From Rhyzopertha dominica (Eukaryota > Arthropoda > Insecta > Coleoptera > Bostrichidae): a DNA stretch of 64,000 nt. Below, in pieces: positions 35,938-47,615 of this stretch. Made by a program: the position numbers and the translations under genes. The stretch is from NCBI GenBank assembly GCA_025024175.1, contig QCXZ01000001.1, positions 19,406,001 through 19,470,000 on the forward strand, written 5' to 3'. The notes under the pieces are model-generated. The model worked only from the letters and a program-made list of their open reading frames with translations. It had not been told where the DNA came from and ran no database searches. The number at the start of each line of letters is the position of its first letter. Within the stretch, counting starts at the first letter, position 1.

Positions 35938-36045
35938 ATGGCAATGCCATCTGTCAGCATTACACTGACATGATGACAAAGCCACCTAGCTGCCTTAACG
36001 GGTACTACATGCATTTTAAAAGCATTATGTTCTACAAATAAAGAA
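35938..36045 (+). repeat. Family E repeat, copy 2
   Basis: Matches 30798-30900 through GCCATCTGTCA, AAAGCCACCT and TGCCTTAACGGGTACTAC. No ends or coding sequence visible. Confidence 0.5.
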
Positions 36046-37646
36046 CAATGAAGATTAAAGAAGTTGCATCTGCTGCCTGTTACTACAGACATGAACAGCG
36101 CTATGAAACCGCTTACCAAAGCTTCAAGGAGTGGTGTCATAAAAGAAATTCTACAAAACTTTCTGAAACTGTAATGCTGGCATATAAAACCAACGTTTTA
36201 AACCTCCTGCAGCTACAACTGGAAATATTCTATGTTAAAGTATATAGTAGTCATTGAAAAGAATATAGATATATCAAAATTTCCAAAACTTAAAATTTTT
36301 TTGAAAAGAAGGAATGATGACTACAAATCCAAGAAATCCCTAATATTCTCAAGGATTTCTGTTGGAAACGACAAGAACGTTAAAGGGATGAAAAACAGCT
36401 AGATATCATAAACATTCCCGATTCAAAAATATGGAATGGCTCGTAAGTTTGCAATTAAGTACAGCATATGAGGAAGACGTTTGCTATTGAAAAAATTATA
36501 TGAAATATTTAAACATAAGGTCGTTGATGAAAACTGAGCATCAATATTTATTGATGCGCTTTCAAAATGGCAAATGTTTTGGTCAACTTGTTGGCAAAGC
36601 AATTCCCTGCAAAATAGCAACATTTGTTGGACTTCCAAATGCCAAGGTCATGCTTTTAGAAGATTCTCAGCTACTTTACTAGCAAATACCTGTGTTGGCA
36701 TGCTGGCTCTAAAGAGACATGGCGGTTGTCGATAGCGGGAATGGAGAAAATACAATTTTGTGGTGTAACCTAATAAATAACTATGATTGGCAGTTAATTA
36801 ATTTACCCAGACTTATCAACGTGATTATTACTAAGCTTAGAATGCATTTAATCTTCTGTATTGCTCTATATCCTCTGTGTGTTGATGCTAGCATGAAACC
36901 GTCCTTTCCTTACCTCTGTACCTATTTCTTTCTAAAGTTAATTATACTTGTCCATTTAACCAGTCCGCAGCTACATTTCTTATTTAACGTCAGAACGTAA
37001 TCCGACGGGCTTAGATGGAGGCAATGTTGAAGCAGTTCAAGCATATCGTTACGTATCGTCTGAGGGCCACAAACGCGGTCTAAATAATATATGCAGCTCT
37101 CATATCGACCATAGAGGCTTTCAGCTTTAGACGTCTTAATTAAATTAACAAGCTCAACTTCCTCGCGTACTCACCAAGTCCGTAATGGCAATCAGGGAAA
37201 TCGCTGTTTTCGTTTTTGACTATGTCTTGAGCTGGAGGGAAACGGATGTGCAATCGGTGAAGAGAAATAATGATTTAGTATGTTTTCGGCTGGTTTAGGT
37301 TACTTTTGTCGGTGAAAAATTGTTGATTTGAGTAGCCAAGAATGAATGCTTGTGTTTTTTATGAGGAATTTTATTTAAATGTGCGTCATTTACGTTCCAT
37401 TATATTGGCCCCACGCCTGTTATATTGTAACATTATGTATATACATTGCTGTATTAGACTTCCAAAACTCAGGTAGGGCTAATTTTAAAACCTTTCTGAA
37501 AACGGAACTGTAGTTATCGCGTTCTGTCCACTTAATAGGACGCTGAACTTTTCTAATTCAGATTCATCTTCACGCGATTTTAAAATACATTCGCTGTTCA
37601 GGCAGCGGCAGCCTCTGGAAGATTACATTACTTCTTGTAAGTTCTA
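36046..37646. other. Unassigned stretch
   Basis: Frames of 60-93 codons (36048, 36500, 36719) have no recognisable domain. A CpG-bearing patch lies at 37000-37260. Confidence 0.3.
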
Positions 37647-37745
37647 TAATAATAATAATATAATATTGTTATTATAATTATTAGTATCATTATTTTTATC
37701 GAAATCATTGTCTTTATTATTATAATTATTATTATTATTATTATA
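37647..37745. repeat. Interrupted (AAT/ATT)n simple repeat
   Basis: Runs of AATAAT and ATTATT separated by short interruptions; an older, decayed counterpart of the tract at 2291. Confidence 0.9.
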
Positions 37746-40021
37746 CGTAAATAATATGTAAAGGTAAACAAAAAATAAAAATAAATGCACGATTGCATTG
37801 GGATTAAAGTGATAAAATAAAAATAACTTGTTACAGTGGCCAGCGACTACACTACTTCTTAAATATTTTCTCTAGTTCTATAGTTATGTAGCTACCATTG
37901 AATAAAAAAAATTAAATACACTTGGACGTGTTTAAAATATAAATAGGGGATATAGTCCCTTAATGAATGTGTAAACGTTTGAAACAAATAACGGTAGAAG
38001 TTTGAAGACTGCACAGAACGAATTCAGTTTTATTTAGAATCAAATGCATAAATATCAAATCGGAGTGCTATGTTTGTTATTTCTACTTCTTAATACTATT
38101 TTGTCATAACGATTCCCTGTAATTACAATTAATGAAGTGAAGATAGACACACAAATAGTTAATTGCGATTATACAGGTGTATATCACTGTCAGCTTATAA
38201 TTAGTAACGATGATGTTTGTATTTAAAGCAACCTGTTTAAAGAAGTAAAAGTTTAGAAATATTACACATACTATATTACAAATATGTCGTACATAATCAT
38301 CAAGAGGAGCTAAATTTACGTATGTGGGCTTTATGCACATATATACATACTGTGGAACGCCGTTTTCCTTTTTATTTTACACTAAGTCATGTAAGTATAT
38401 CATTGCTTCATTGCATGGTGTAAAAACGACTATTACCTTTAAGTAGAATGGAATTCTTATTTAAAGCTGTACTAAGAATAAGATTTCATTTTTATTGTCA
38501 AATATGTAGCAATTATTAATTATTAAATGTTACCCAAATTTATCTGTTTGTTGAACTCTCGTGTCACCCGAATAAATATGGTTCTATAGTATTACCTATG
38601 TAAAAATATGTTCCTCGAATGTATATGTTCCCCAATTTTAACATTTCCTGAAGTTATCTGATACAAGAAAAATTGCGCAAATGGGAAAGGCAATTTCCAT
38701 TATCGGGACTCTGGCGGACAAAAGTTATACTGCTAATTCTAATGGTCAAAGTTCTCTCTCTCTCTTTCGCTGTCTGACTGCAACTTCTCCCCATTTCTAT
38801 AGAACGGGAGGGCAAATTAAAATAATGTGCACGTATTCCTTGTCAAATAAATTCCTGTAATATTACAATTTAGAAACAAATTCGCGCAACATTTTTTAAA
38901 AACGAAAGAAGTTGTGCATTATGTGAACAATATTTAAAGTTTCGGATAAATTCAGGTTACACAAAAATTCAGGAAACATTAAAATAAAATTATTTTCTTT
39001 ATGAGAATACTAATTATAATTTTCTGCAATGGTAAATTTTAAAATCTATCAGATTTCAGATATTTTAAAGCAGGAAGTTGAAGTAATAATTGAATACTAT
39101 TACAATTTATCTATCCCGTTGAACTAAATGACTTGCATATTTTAAGTACGAATTTAAGAGCACGCACCAAACTAAAGCTCTGTGATAGGCTTCCCCTCTT
39201 CAGCACCCACGAAATACGCCACTGCACTGTCACAATTCATAAGCAACGATGTCAAATTGCAACTCAAAGAACATTACGCCATAGAGGGCGCCACTTCGCT
39301 AGCGTTTCTAGCATATTTTTTGTAAATTGTACCCACTGTTGTTAATGTATGTTTTTTTGTATTCATTATTTGCTTTTATATGTCTGCAATTGGGTGTAGA
39401 ATAGTGGTACCAAATGATTTTATTTTTAAAATCCAGCATGTGTTACCACTATTCTTATATCTATTCTTTTTAAGGTTCGAAGATCATAATTTAAAGATAT
39501 ATTATAAATTTACTACTCGCAACCTTACGGAGTCCTCTTATATTAAGAATGTATCAGACTGGTATTAAAATTTTAAACCAGCACTTAAATTTATAATCAC
39601 ATATAAGAATAAAAATTTGAATATTCAAGTGAATACTTCTTCAATAAGGAATATGCAGTAATTTGGACACATATTGCACAATATTCTTATTTTACTACAG
39701 AAATGTCTGCTTATAACGAACCCGCTTTTTTAAACGAACGATTTTTGACGCCTTTAAGCCGTGTTTTTGGGCGCTTGGATGACTGCGAATGAATAACAAA
39801 ATAAAAAATTTATTTAAATAGGATTTGTAAATGCGTTTGAAATATGTATACCTATATCAACATATTTTTTCTGATATTAACATTTTTCGTTTATAGCGAA
39901 CCGTTTTTGTCTGTCCCTTGAGGTTCGTTATATGTGGACTTTTCTATGACACGTAGGATTTTGCTTCTGATAAAAAGAACTGTGGTATACGAGGGTGAAT
40001 GCTTTCAGCGTCCATAATATA
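37746..40021. other. Unassigned AT-rich stretch
   Basis: A (TC)n patch at about 38752-38766 and a CTCF-like word TAGAGGGCGCCA at 39282-39293 are the only features noted. Short frames show no domains. Confidence 0.3.
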
Positions 40022-40275
40022 ATAAGATAATATTTTGTCGGATAGATCTCTGTCTCTTGAAAACACTGACAAAAAATTAATAGTCTGACGTTTCGATTAC
40101 ACCTGTAATCTTTGTCAAAGACAAAGAACCAAAATTTTGTTTGAACTTGTGTCAGGCAAATTTTGAGGTTCTTCGTCTTTGACAAAGATTACAGGTGTAA
40201 TGGAAACGTCAGACTATTAATTTTTTGTCAGTGTTTTCAAGAGACAGCGATCTATCCGACAAAATATTATCTTAT
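40022..40275. mobile_element. Foldback element, 109-bp arms about 97% identical
   Basis: The left arm (40022-40130) and right arm (40167-40275) are reverse complements with three mismatches that I could find, separated by about 36 bp. The arms hold GATTACACCTGTAATC next to CGAAACGTC, the same kind of hairpin seen in the other foldback and Penelope-like ends. AAGAACTGTGGT occurs on both sides (39975-39986 and 40277-40288), a possible duplicated target. The low divergence suggests recent origin or arm-to-arm gene conversion. Confidence 0.92.
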
Positions 40276-40469
40276 TAAGAACTGTGGTGTTACATATTTA
40301 TAAAAACAAAACATAAGAGATGATTTTGCGTTACAATATAATGGATTGATGTGTAGTTACTACCGGACATCATTGGAGAATGCTTTGAACATACAGAAAT
40401 ATTGCAATATTCCACTACCGCTATTGGATGTATCTATGGTTTCGTTACAAAAAACTGCAAATGAATAAG

Positions 40470-41110
40470 CCAAAATTTGCCATCGTGTTCAGGTTCCATG
40501 TGCACAGCATCTGATCAAACAGACCGCACGTTTGAACTAAAAGCATCCGGCTGTGGCGTTCATCCGACCAAAAATCGAGCATCAAAAACATCCACCGCAA
40601 AGAGTAACAAACCGGTTGGGAGGACGTTGCAGATAAAAAGGACGCAGTACTACCTACTTAAGCACTCTTAAATAATTTCTCCTCGCCGACATCGATCTAA
40701 TACAAAGAGGGAGGCGTCCGATTGCACTTCAAACGGGAGAACTCGTTAAGGATCTGCCTTTATCTCCGTGCTTCGTAGTCGTCTTACAGGGCACTCCTGA
40801 AAGAGTACGCCGCTCGCTTGTTGTAATTCCTGAGCCAAATATCAAATAGTATGGGTGGTCAGCTTAGGCGACAGTTTGCAACTGGGACGACGGCGAAATG
40901 TAATGAAAATCTTGTCCTTTGCGCTGAGTGGGAGGCGGACGGATTAAATGTCAGGACGCTATTATTATTAGGGTCCGTTGCCCATTATGTAATTGTACTA
41001 GTCTGTCATTTTGTAAGGTTAGGTTTTATGGTCAGGGCAACGGGTATCTACAGACATCCCATTGCTTTTGATTTAGACAGAGGATTGCAGATTGCGAACA
41101 TTAGTACCGT
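40470..41110. promoter_or_regulatory. GC-richer unique block, candidate regulatory DNA
   Basis: CpG-bearing block with two short frames (40477-40671 and 40851-41177) lacking domains. The composition resembles the other frame-poor GC-rich blocks. Function unknown. Confidence 0.25.
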
Positions 41111-41234
41111 TTCAATAAATATAATGTCGTTATTTAAAAACGGTTATTTTTATAATAGCAATAATTACTTCCGGTAGCAAACAAGGTTTTAAATGTAAAT
41201 ATAACTTTTAATAAAATAAAACGAATGAATCGAC

Positions 41235-41319
41235 GTCTTACTGCACATCCATTTCATTGTGTTAGGTAGTACATGTTTCAGGGGTATCCACCCCCATCTT
41301 TGGCTAAAAGATGTAAGAC
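41235..41319 (-). ncRNA. Hammerhead-ribozyme-like motif (degenerate)
   Basis: On the minus strand GTCTTAC (41319-41313) could pair with GTAAGAC (41241-41235) as stem I. Between them are CAAAGAT in place of CTGATGA, a stem II of GGGGT...ACCCC, then TGAAACATGT with a weak stem III to ATGTG. The order stem I, core, stem II, GAAA, stem III, stem I is that of a type I hammerhead. The core deviates and the expected NUH cleavage triplet is not clear, so I regard it as a relic. It lies 3' of, and in the same orientation as, the Penelope-like relic at 42590-43815. Confidence 0.4.
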
Positions 41320-42589
41320 AGATACATTGGTACGTAGGACGTTAGAAAACAATATAACTTACCTAACTAAGAGTAAGCATTATTTAGTCAAGTCCGTCAA
41401 ACATTATACAAAATAATCAAACGCATTACAAATAAAATAAGATTACAATAACAAAATAAGCATGACGAAAAAGAATGATGGTACTAAAGTGTCAAAGACA
41501 ATAAAACGACAAATAATGACAACAACATCGCAAATACAAAACGACAGATGACATAGAATGTGGAATGACTACGAATACCTACTAAGGATGCCGAACAAAC
41601 TATTCAGAAGCGTCCCTGTTTTTGCCCGTGAATTCAAGCCAATAGATGGCTCCCCAAGTTAGGTGTATAATGTTTGAATAACTTAAGTTCTAACTACAGT
41701 GTGACACAATTTCCTGTTTACTGTTTAAAAGTTAGGTTTCATTTTCATTTCAAGTACAAATACAAATACTAACCATTCAGTTTATCGTAATACAACAATT
41801 AAAAAGCTATGTACTACCGTACATTTATTTGTTTGTCTGCTCTAAGCGACCTTAAATTTCGCCAAATAGAACGTTGAACAACGAATTTAGCAAAAAAAGG
41901 TAAATGTAACTTGTGAAGCAGTTATCCGTATTGTAACTGTTCAGAGCATATTCAAAGTTTATGCAACATATTCATATATCACGTCCTCCTATTGCGTGAT
42001 TATTATTGTATGCTTCTATCTGAATAATATTAAAAGTAAAAATCTTACACTTGTAAGTTGCCGCCATCTACCGGTGACATTTAAAACCCTTTCTAAAAGA
42101 GGGCTATTTTTGTATCATGACAGATGATGGCAAAGATCGTTATCCTTTTAAGTGGAGTTATCTGTAGGAATGACGTACTATAGGCAAGTTAACAATAGTG
42201 ACTCTGGCGGCAGATACATAAAATATTAAGAACAGTACTTTAATGCTGGAAAAAGGCGGGATTGTTGTGTAATAGGGCTGTTTTTGTTATATCGTATCAG
42301 CATTTTTAAATTGTGGGCAGTGAATATTATTTAAAAAAAGAGGATACATGTAAACACAGCATGTGTGTTATTATATTGTAATAGTAATATGCGTTTATGT
42401 GGTTAAGCAGTTATCAAATAGGTTATTGCCACGAGTATGTTTTGGTTACCAGTACCAGTTCCTTTGTAATAATTATATTGAATATACTCGTTTGCGAACC
42501 TGTATGTGTTTCATTATGTGATACAGATGAGCATATTATAATAGCAAGTACTGTTTATTTCCGTCATTTGCAACTAACACTCTAGCGCC
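41320..42589. other. Unassigned AT-rich stretch
   Basis: No gene seen. It might include 3' sequence of the neighbouring Penelope-like element, but nothing in it is diagnostic. Confidence 0.3.
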
Positions 42590-42789
42590 ACCAACGGTCG
42601 ATAAACTCTCTTATGCTAAGTCGGTAAAGGTAGCCAAGTTTCAAACCAATCAAAATGAAAATAACGAAAACGGAATCATTTGATAAGCATAAGCTAAGTA
42701 AAAATACTAGAGGTAGTACAGATGAAAAGGCGGATTACTAAAGTGGAGACAATAAACTGTCTAAAATAGGAAAGGAAAAAATGAACTGG

Positions 42790-42996
42790 TCATAGGGACA
42801 TATCCAAGAATTTTATTTCTAAAGCTTCCAAAACGTTCAATCTAACGCCATTTAGACAACTGTGTAATAGTTTGATATTATTAAAATCGCTCGAATGACC
42901 TGAGGCAATCAAATGGTTGGCAAAAGAAGAGGGAATATTATCCAATCCCGAGGTCTTGTTTGATGAGTCAAAACGAAAATGTTCTGATTGGCCCAC
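42790..42996 (-). pseudogene. Penelope-like GIY-YIG endonuclease fragment
   Basis: The frame continues from TVTYVGQS (the YVGQT-type motif just upstream) into EHFRFDSSNKTS, SSFANHLIASGHS and KLLHSCLNGVRLNVLEALEI, ending with a stop. FANHL, GHSFD and LLEALEI-type helices are typical for these domains. It is the 3'-most coding piece of the element at 42590-43815. Confidence 0.8.
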
Positions 42997-43063
42997 ATAG
43001 GTGACAGTACAATTTGAACTATTAATGGAGTAAACTCGAGACTTAAGAAAGAATTAAAACCAG

Positions 43064-43264
43064 CTAATCTATGGCACAAGGGATGTGCCGAGTCAATTCC
43101 GTAATTACTGTGTCGATAGATTTAAAAAAAGGAATTGAGTAATTCTCATAATGAGGAGATCTAAAAGCGATTTTCCTACCTGTTTCTATTTCATAAGTGA
43201 AATTAATTGAAGAATATAAAGAATAATTATGTAAGAAATTCGTCAAGATTTCTCTTAGAACCAT
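43064..43264 (-). pseudogene. Penelope-like reverse transcriptase fragment after the YVDD box
   Basis: The 66-codon frame follows the damaged YVND box. It contains FLHNYSLYSSINFTYEIETG and RKIAF, the segment in which related enzymes read IKFTxExExxxxLPFLD, then TDTVIT-like residues. A frameshift separates it from the endonuclease fragment. Confidence 0.75.
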
Positions 43265-43919
43265 TAAACAGGCAAATTACATCATTTACATATTATCTGT
43301 ACCAAAAAAAGTATGTATATATTTTGAGAAATTTTTGTTGGGCATAATTTTGTTTTGTGTTATTCATGAAAATTTCTGCTAAATTAGAACAGAAACTGGA
43401 TCCCATGGCCAAACGCGACAGTTGAAAATAAGATTTATTATTAAATTGAAAGAAATTTTGTTGAAGATGTTAGAGAAAAGGGGTTAAAAATGTGATTTTG
43501 TGGAACAGGAGGGGAATCTAATAAAAGATTCTTAAGCAAAGTCAGAGTTTTTTCTGTGGGAACATTTGGAAATACGTTTACTGTATCAAAGCTAACCAAG
43601 AAAGTAAAGGAGAGGTTTTATAAAATTTACATAGGTAAATAACTATTTGGACAGTAGTAAGGTTGTATTCTATCGAGCTTGCGGTACAATATAAAGGGGA
43701 ACCAAATGAGAAGAGTAGCATAAAAATAACAAGGTTGTGTTTTATAAGCAAAAGAAGGAAGTTTCTTTTCTCGCAACGACCTCTTGGTACCCAAAACTCC
43801 TTCTGGTAGTTTCATTTTAGTACTTCATCCTGATGTTCTGAAGTCTCCCTTTTTAGCTGTATAATCGTAATAATGTGCCTTTTATCAAGTTTTTGTAAGT
43901 AAGCTCGAAAGACATAAAC

Positions 43920-44250
43920 AAAACGTCAAACGGAGGAATATCACCTCGCGCCCCAGGCAATTCGACAATGTCCTTCTTGCAATCGTAAAGAAATAACGGG
44001 TTGCCACCAGCTAGCGTGAACCAGATAAGAGACAGTGCCCGTTCCTAAATGCGAACAGAGAGCTGCGGAATACGACCTCTGGGGGCAGTTATGCAAAACT
44101 CGCTCGAAGCTCCGGCCTGCAGTTACGCAGTTATGATGAGAGGGCCGTAAAGGGCACGTGAGAGACAAAACCGCCCTCGCAAACCGAGGTTCTCCTCTCT
44201 CACCCCGGTTAAAGGTAACGTTTTGGCCCTTGTTTCAGTTAACGCCAAGT
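43920..44250. promoter_or_regulatory. GC-richer unique block
   Basis: A short CpG-rich block with a 75-codon minus-strand frame (43941-44168) that shows no known domain. It could be regulatory or a small unrecognised exon; neither can be shown. Confidence 0.25.
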
Positions 44251-45438
44251 GTTGCTTGGATTAACGGATTTAGGGATACCAACAGCATAATTTAGTTTAT
44301 TGTTCATTTGCTTGAGCCTTTCTTACTGAAACATTTTCTACAGACTATGCGAAATGAAATTTGTTTTCTAACGTGTTGAATATTTACTTACTTTACGAAT
44401 TAACGCTTTACTCTCTTCGTTGAAAATTTCCAGATTCTAGTTTTCGTAAGAAATTTGGTCACTCATTCATCACATTGGGGAAAATTGAGTTTACATTTTA
44501 AGAAAGTAATAAGTAGACAAAATGAACATAAAATCATGAGATATATTAATTATATTAAAATCACAAGAATGTAAAATATCGTACTTGAATTTATTTTAAA
44601 TTAAAATGTGATTATAAATTCCTACTTTGCGCTACATTAATGTACAAACAAATATCAAACAACAAAAATCATAACAGACGAAATTCAATAAATATATATT
44701 GGATAAGTTGTCATCTCAACATCTCACATACCGCATCCAAAGGTTTGAAAAACGAATTTGTTTCTATGCTAATTATAAATAAATGTAAATTGATTTTCGC
44801 ATACATCAAACTATTAACAAATTTTTGCATTTCTTTTTTTATTTTAAAGCTGTTATTTTCATAACGCTAAATTGATTGAGATATGTATTTTACCAAAAGA
44901 ACAATACGTTTCAAATAAAAACTGAAAAAGGTTTTTTGCTTTTTACTTATAACTGTAATATTTTACAAATTCATACGAAACTAGTTTCGTCAAGCCATAT
45001 TGCATTTTAGCAAATTTATAGTGTTCCATCCAAAATGGTTAAACAAGGATGCTGTTAATTATTATTATTTGTCAGCAGTACATAGTCGTATTTCGATAGT
45101 GTCATAGATACTGTAAACTTTATTTACATTTTGCAGAAGATTTTGATGTTTGTATGTGCATATAGAGTAAAATTCTGTTAACACTACCAAAACCTTAAAT
45201 TTTGTCTCTCCCGAAACAGTGAGTTCATTATTTTGTTGAATTCTGAATGTGTGCAGTGGACTACTTTGCAAATTGCTGGGTTAGTAAAATGTACCTCGCT
45301 TTCATTAATGGTTGGTAATTTTAACCTATAAATCATCAAAACTAATGTTTTGCTGAATATCAAAGTAAATTAAAAAAATTGTTTTTGTATCTGTTAGATA
45401 AAATTGAGAAAGGCTCCAAAATTTTGTAACATCAATTA
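44251..45438. other. Unassigned AT-rich stretch
   Basis: Very AT-rich with short frames only. No repeat copy recognised. Confidence 0.3.
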
Positions 45439-45960
45439 TACAGGGTTTCTATAAATGATTAATGCAACGCGGGCGGTGTTTATTTCTGAATTCTTCGTGC
45501 CTCATTTTTATAACTGCTGCCAAGCTACAACGGCGATAATACTGAAGGTTGCAGATCAAGTTGCAGTCACGAAATTGATGGCCTTATAAAATTTTCCAAC
45601 AATTGCCGATTTTATTTTTTAGTCAAAGGTAAAAATTTGCAATAATTATTGGTATAGTAAGCTTGTAGTAACCTCTACAGTCTACATTCTTGCACTGTGG
45701 AAGCTTTGTGTAGTGCAGCTAACATTACTACCGCTTAGTTTGTGAATTTTATGATTGTGGCAGGCTAAAAACATTTTTCAGTCCATGTTGAAAAAATACA
45801 TACTCCCACGCGTTTTCTCATATTAAAATGTATCAAATAATTAAAAATCGGCAGATGACAAGTATACGTCAAATCAATAGTTGCAGTTCCATTCCTGATT
45901 GATTTATTTAATCAATAATTTCCATAAGCGAGTGCATGAATCATTTATGGAAACCCTGTA
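45439..45960 (-). mobile_element. Family C TIR element, copy 2 (inverted)
   Basis: TACAGGGTTTCTATAAATGA at 45439 and the inverted ATTTATGGAAACCCTGTA at 45960 bound 522 bp. In reverse complement the whole length aligns to copy 3 (27110-27593) and, apart from an internal gap, to copy 1 (29396-29756). The 46 bases nearest each end include GCGGGCGGTGTT and CAAATCAATAG blocks. No intact protein is encoded. Confidence 0.85.
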
Positions 45961-47364
45961 CATTTCGTGCAAACGACAAACTTTTGGGNGTTTTTATATA
46001 CGANTATGTCATGTCATCACTTTTAAAACGACCCTGCAAGGTATAATTTTATTTTGGGAAAATAAAAGACATTATTTCTAATTCTATCGCCAAAAAGTTT
46101 GTTGCAATAAGATCAATGTAGTTGAGAATAAAGCGCCATACAATAAACTCAAAAGGTTCAGAAACTTGCTCATAAATGCCACCAAGATCAATTTTCACTG
46201 TTGTCAAGTTTATGCCGTATGTGGAGGACCAAATAACTAGTATCTTTTTTTTTATTTTCTGATCACCCTTTCATTCATATAAGCTTGATACCTTGCTTTC
46301 ATTCAAAATCAGGTTTACCGGTCCTCGAATTACGATAAGTCGTTCAACCTGGAAACCTTGTTCAGAAGTGCATTGCATGTTGTGGATGGCTCTACACACT
46401 TGACGCGTCAGAACCGTTAAATAGAATATTTGTTTGTTGTAATCTTAAATAAAGAAAGATGGGGACGCGTAACTAAGCATTTGGTGCACATACCGAAAGT
46501 GTTACCGAAAATGAGCAGCCGCCATTTTAACCGTGCCTGGCAGAATCTGTCAACCATAGCAAATTTTGCGCGATATTTTGCAACATTAATAGGTTTTTTT
46601 TACAAACAAAGCAGTGGTGAGCATGGTTCTCTCTACAGCTTGTAACTGTAAACGTTAGAGTCAAAAAATCGGCTTCCACAATTCAGGGCATGCTTTCATT
46701 GACGTGAATCAATTTTTCTTATTTTTGCTACCTAGATATCCTAGATGCAAATTAGTACACCACTGCCGATCGGTGACATTTGGTAACACTATATTTTTAT
46801 CTTTGTCTAAGGTTGTAATGATCATGATGTCGCCACGTATACGGCCATATTTATCTCGACGAGTAAATTTCCTAACCATAAAGTTTTGAATGAATAACAT
46901 TGAAGGCAATGTTTACATGTTGCGCTACTGCACTAAAATTGATTATGATATAGGTACTTACATCCATTTTTTGTGTTCATTATATACAATGTCGAGCGTT
47001 AAATCTTATCACATAATAATTTTTATCGACTCTTGCATTATGGATTTCTATATTTCTTTAGTAATGCGAATTTGACTATGACTTTCTTTTAATGTGTTTG
47101 TCTATATTTTCCGAAATTGTCAAACCGGCCATTAAGACTTGCTTCTGTTTTTCTGTTACTTACAAGTAATTAATATCTGTAAATATCATTAAGGAGTTCT
47201 CGCATTCGAATATTAAACAAGAAAAACTGTACCAATTACGCATCGTACGAAAATTTCCGTTGTTTGTAATGTATAGCTTGTTAGGCTGTCTTTTATAAAT
47301 CTTGTTTTTATATGAAGCGCTCCTAGTGTGGTCTAGTATTTATATTTTCATACACGATGGTTTA
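45961..47364. other. Unassigned stretch
   Basis: Contains a minus-strand run of about 55 open codons near 46075-46250 and a 66-codon frame at 46709-46909, neither matching a family I know. No repeats recognised. Confidence 0.3.
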
Positions 47365-47615
47365 TGGGTCAACAGACATATATATGTACTGAAAAAGTAT
47401 TGTCAGCTTTATACGGGATTTGCACCCGGGATCTTTTGAACACTAGTCATACGCTCTAACTAACTGAGCTATCAAAACCCCTATTCAAAATCCAGGTCAA
47501 AGCGGGATATGTACGTCACAGTTACTATGTAACGCTGCTGAACGCCATCTGGCGCATTTGCAGCTGAACTGCTCGTCGCTCGTTATTTGCGAGCTTCAGA
47601 ACGTAGTTTGCTGCG
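47365..47615 (-). mobile_element. Family A tRNA-like element, copy 2
   Basis: In reverse complement it aligns with 6721-6950: TTCAGCTGCAAATGCGCCAG, then the tRNA-like module (47406-47481) and the TGTCTGTTGACCCAT end. The left inverted repeat of copy 1 has no match here, so this copy is truncated on that side or lies in an independent context. Confidence 0.75.
47406..47481 (-). tRNA. tRNA-like pseudogene within family A, copy 2
   Basis: The minus strand has an intact D stem (GCTC/GAGC) with ATAGCTCAGTTAGTTAGAGC as A box and CGGGTGCAAATCCCG as T arm. The anticodon stem pairs at four of five positions around an AGT anticodon. The acceptor stem pairs poorly. This copy preserves the boxes better than copy 1. 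Confidence 0.5.

Larger units (their letters stand above)
42590..43815 (-). mobile_element. Penelope-like retroelement, RT plus GIY-YIG endonuclease relic
   Basis: Several frames on the minus strand give, in order, the palm motif SFDTVNVFPNVPTEKTL (43560-43600), LAMGSSFCSNLAEIFMN (43370-43420), a degraded catalytic box YVND with a stop just before it (43281-43292; active elements have YVDD), FTYEIETGRKIAF and TVTYVGQSEHF with SSFANHLIASGHSSDFNN. It is inactive through stops, frameshifts and the D-to-N change. The upstream N-terminal part and both terminal repeats were not identified. Confidence 0.85.
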
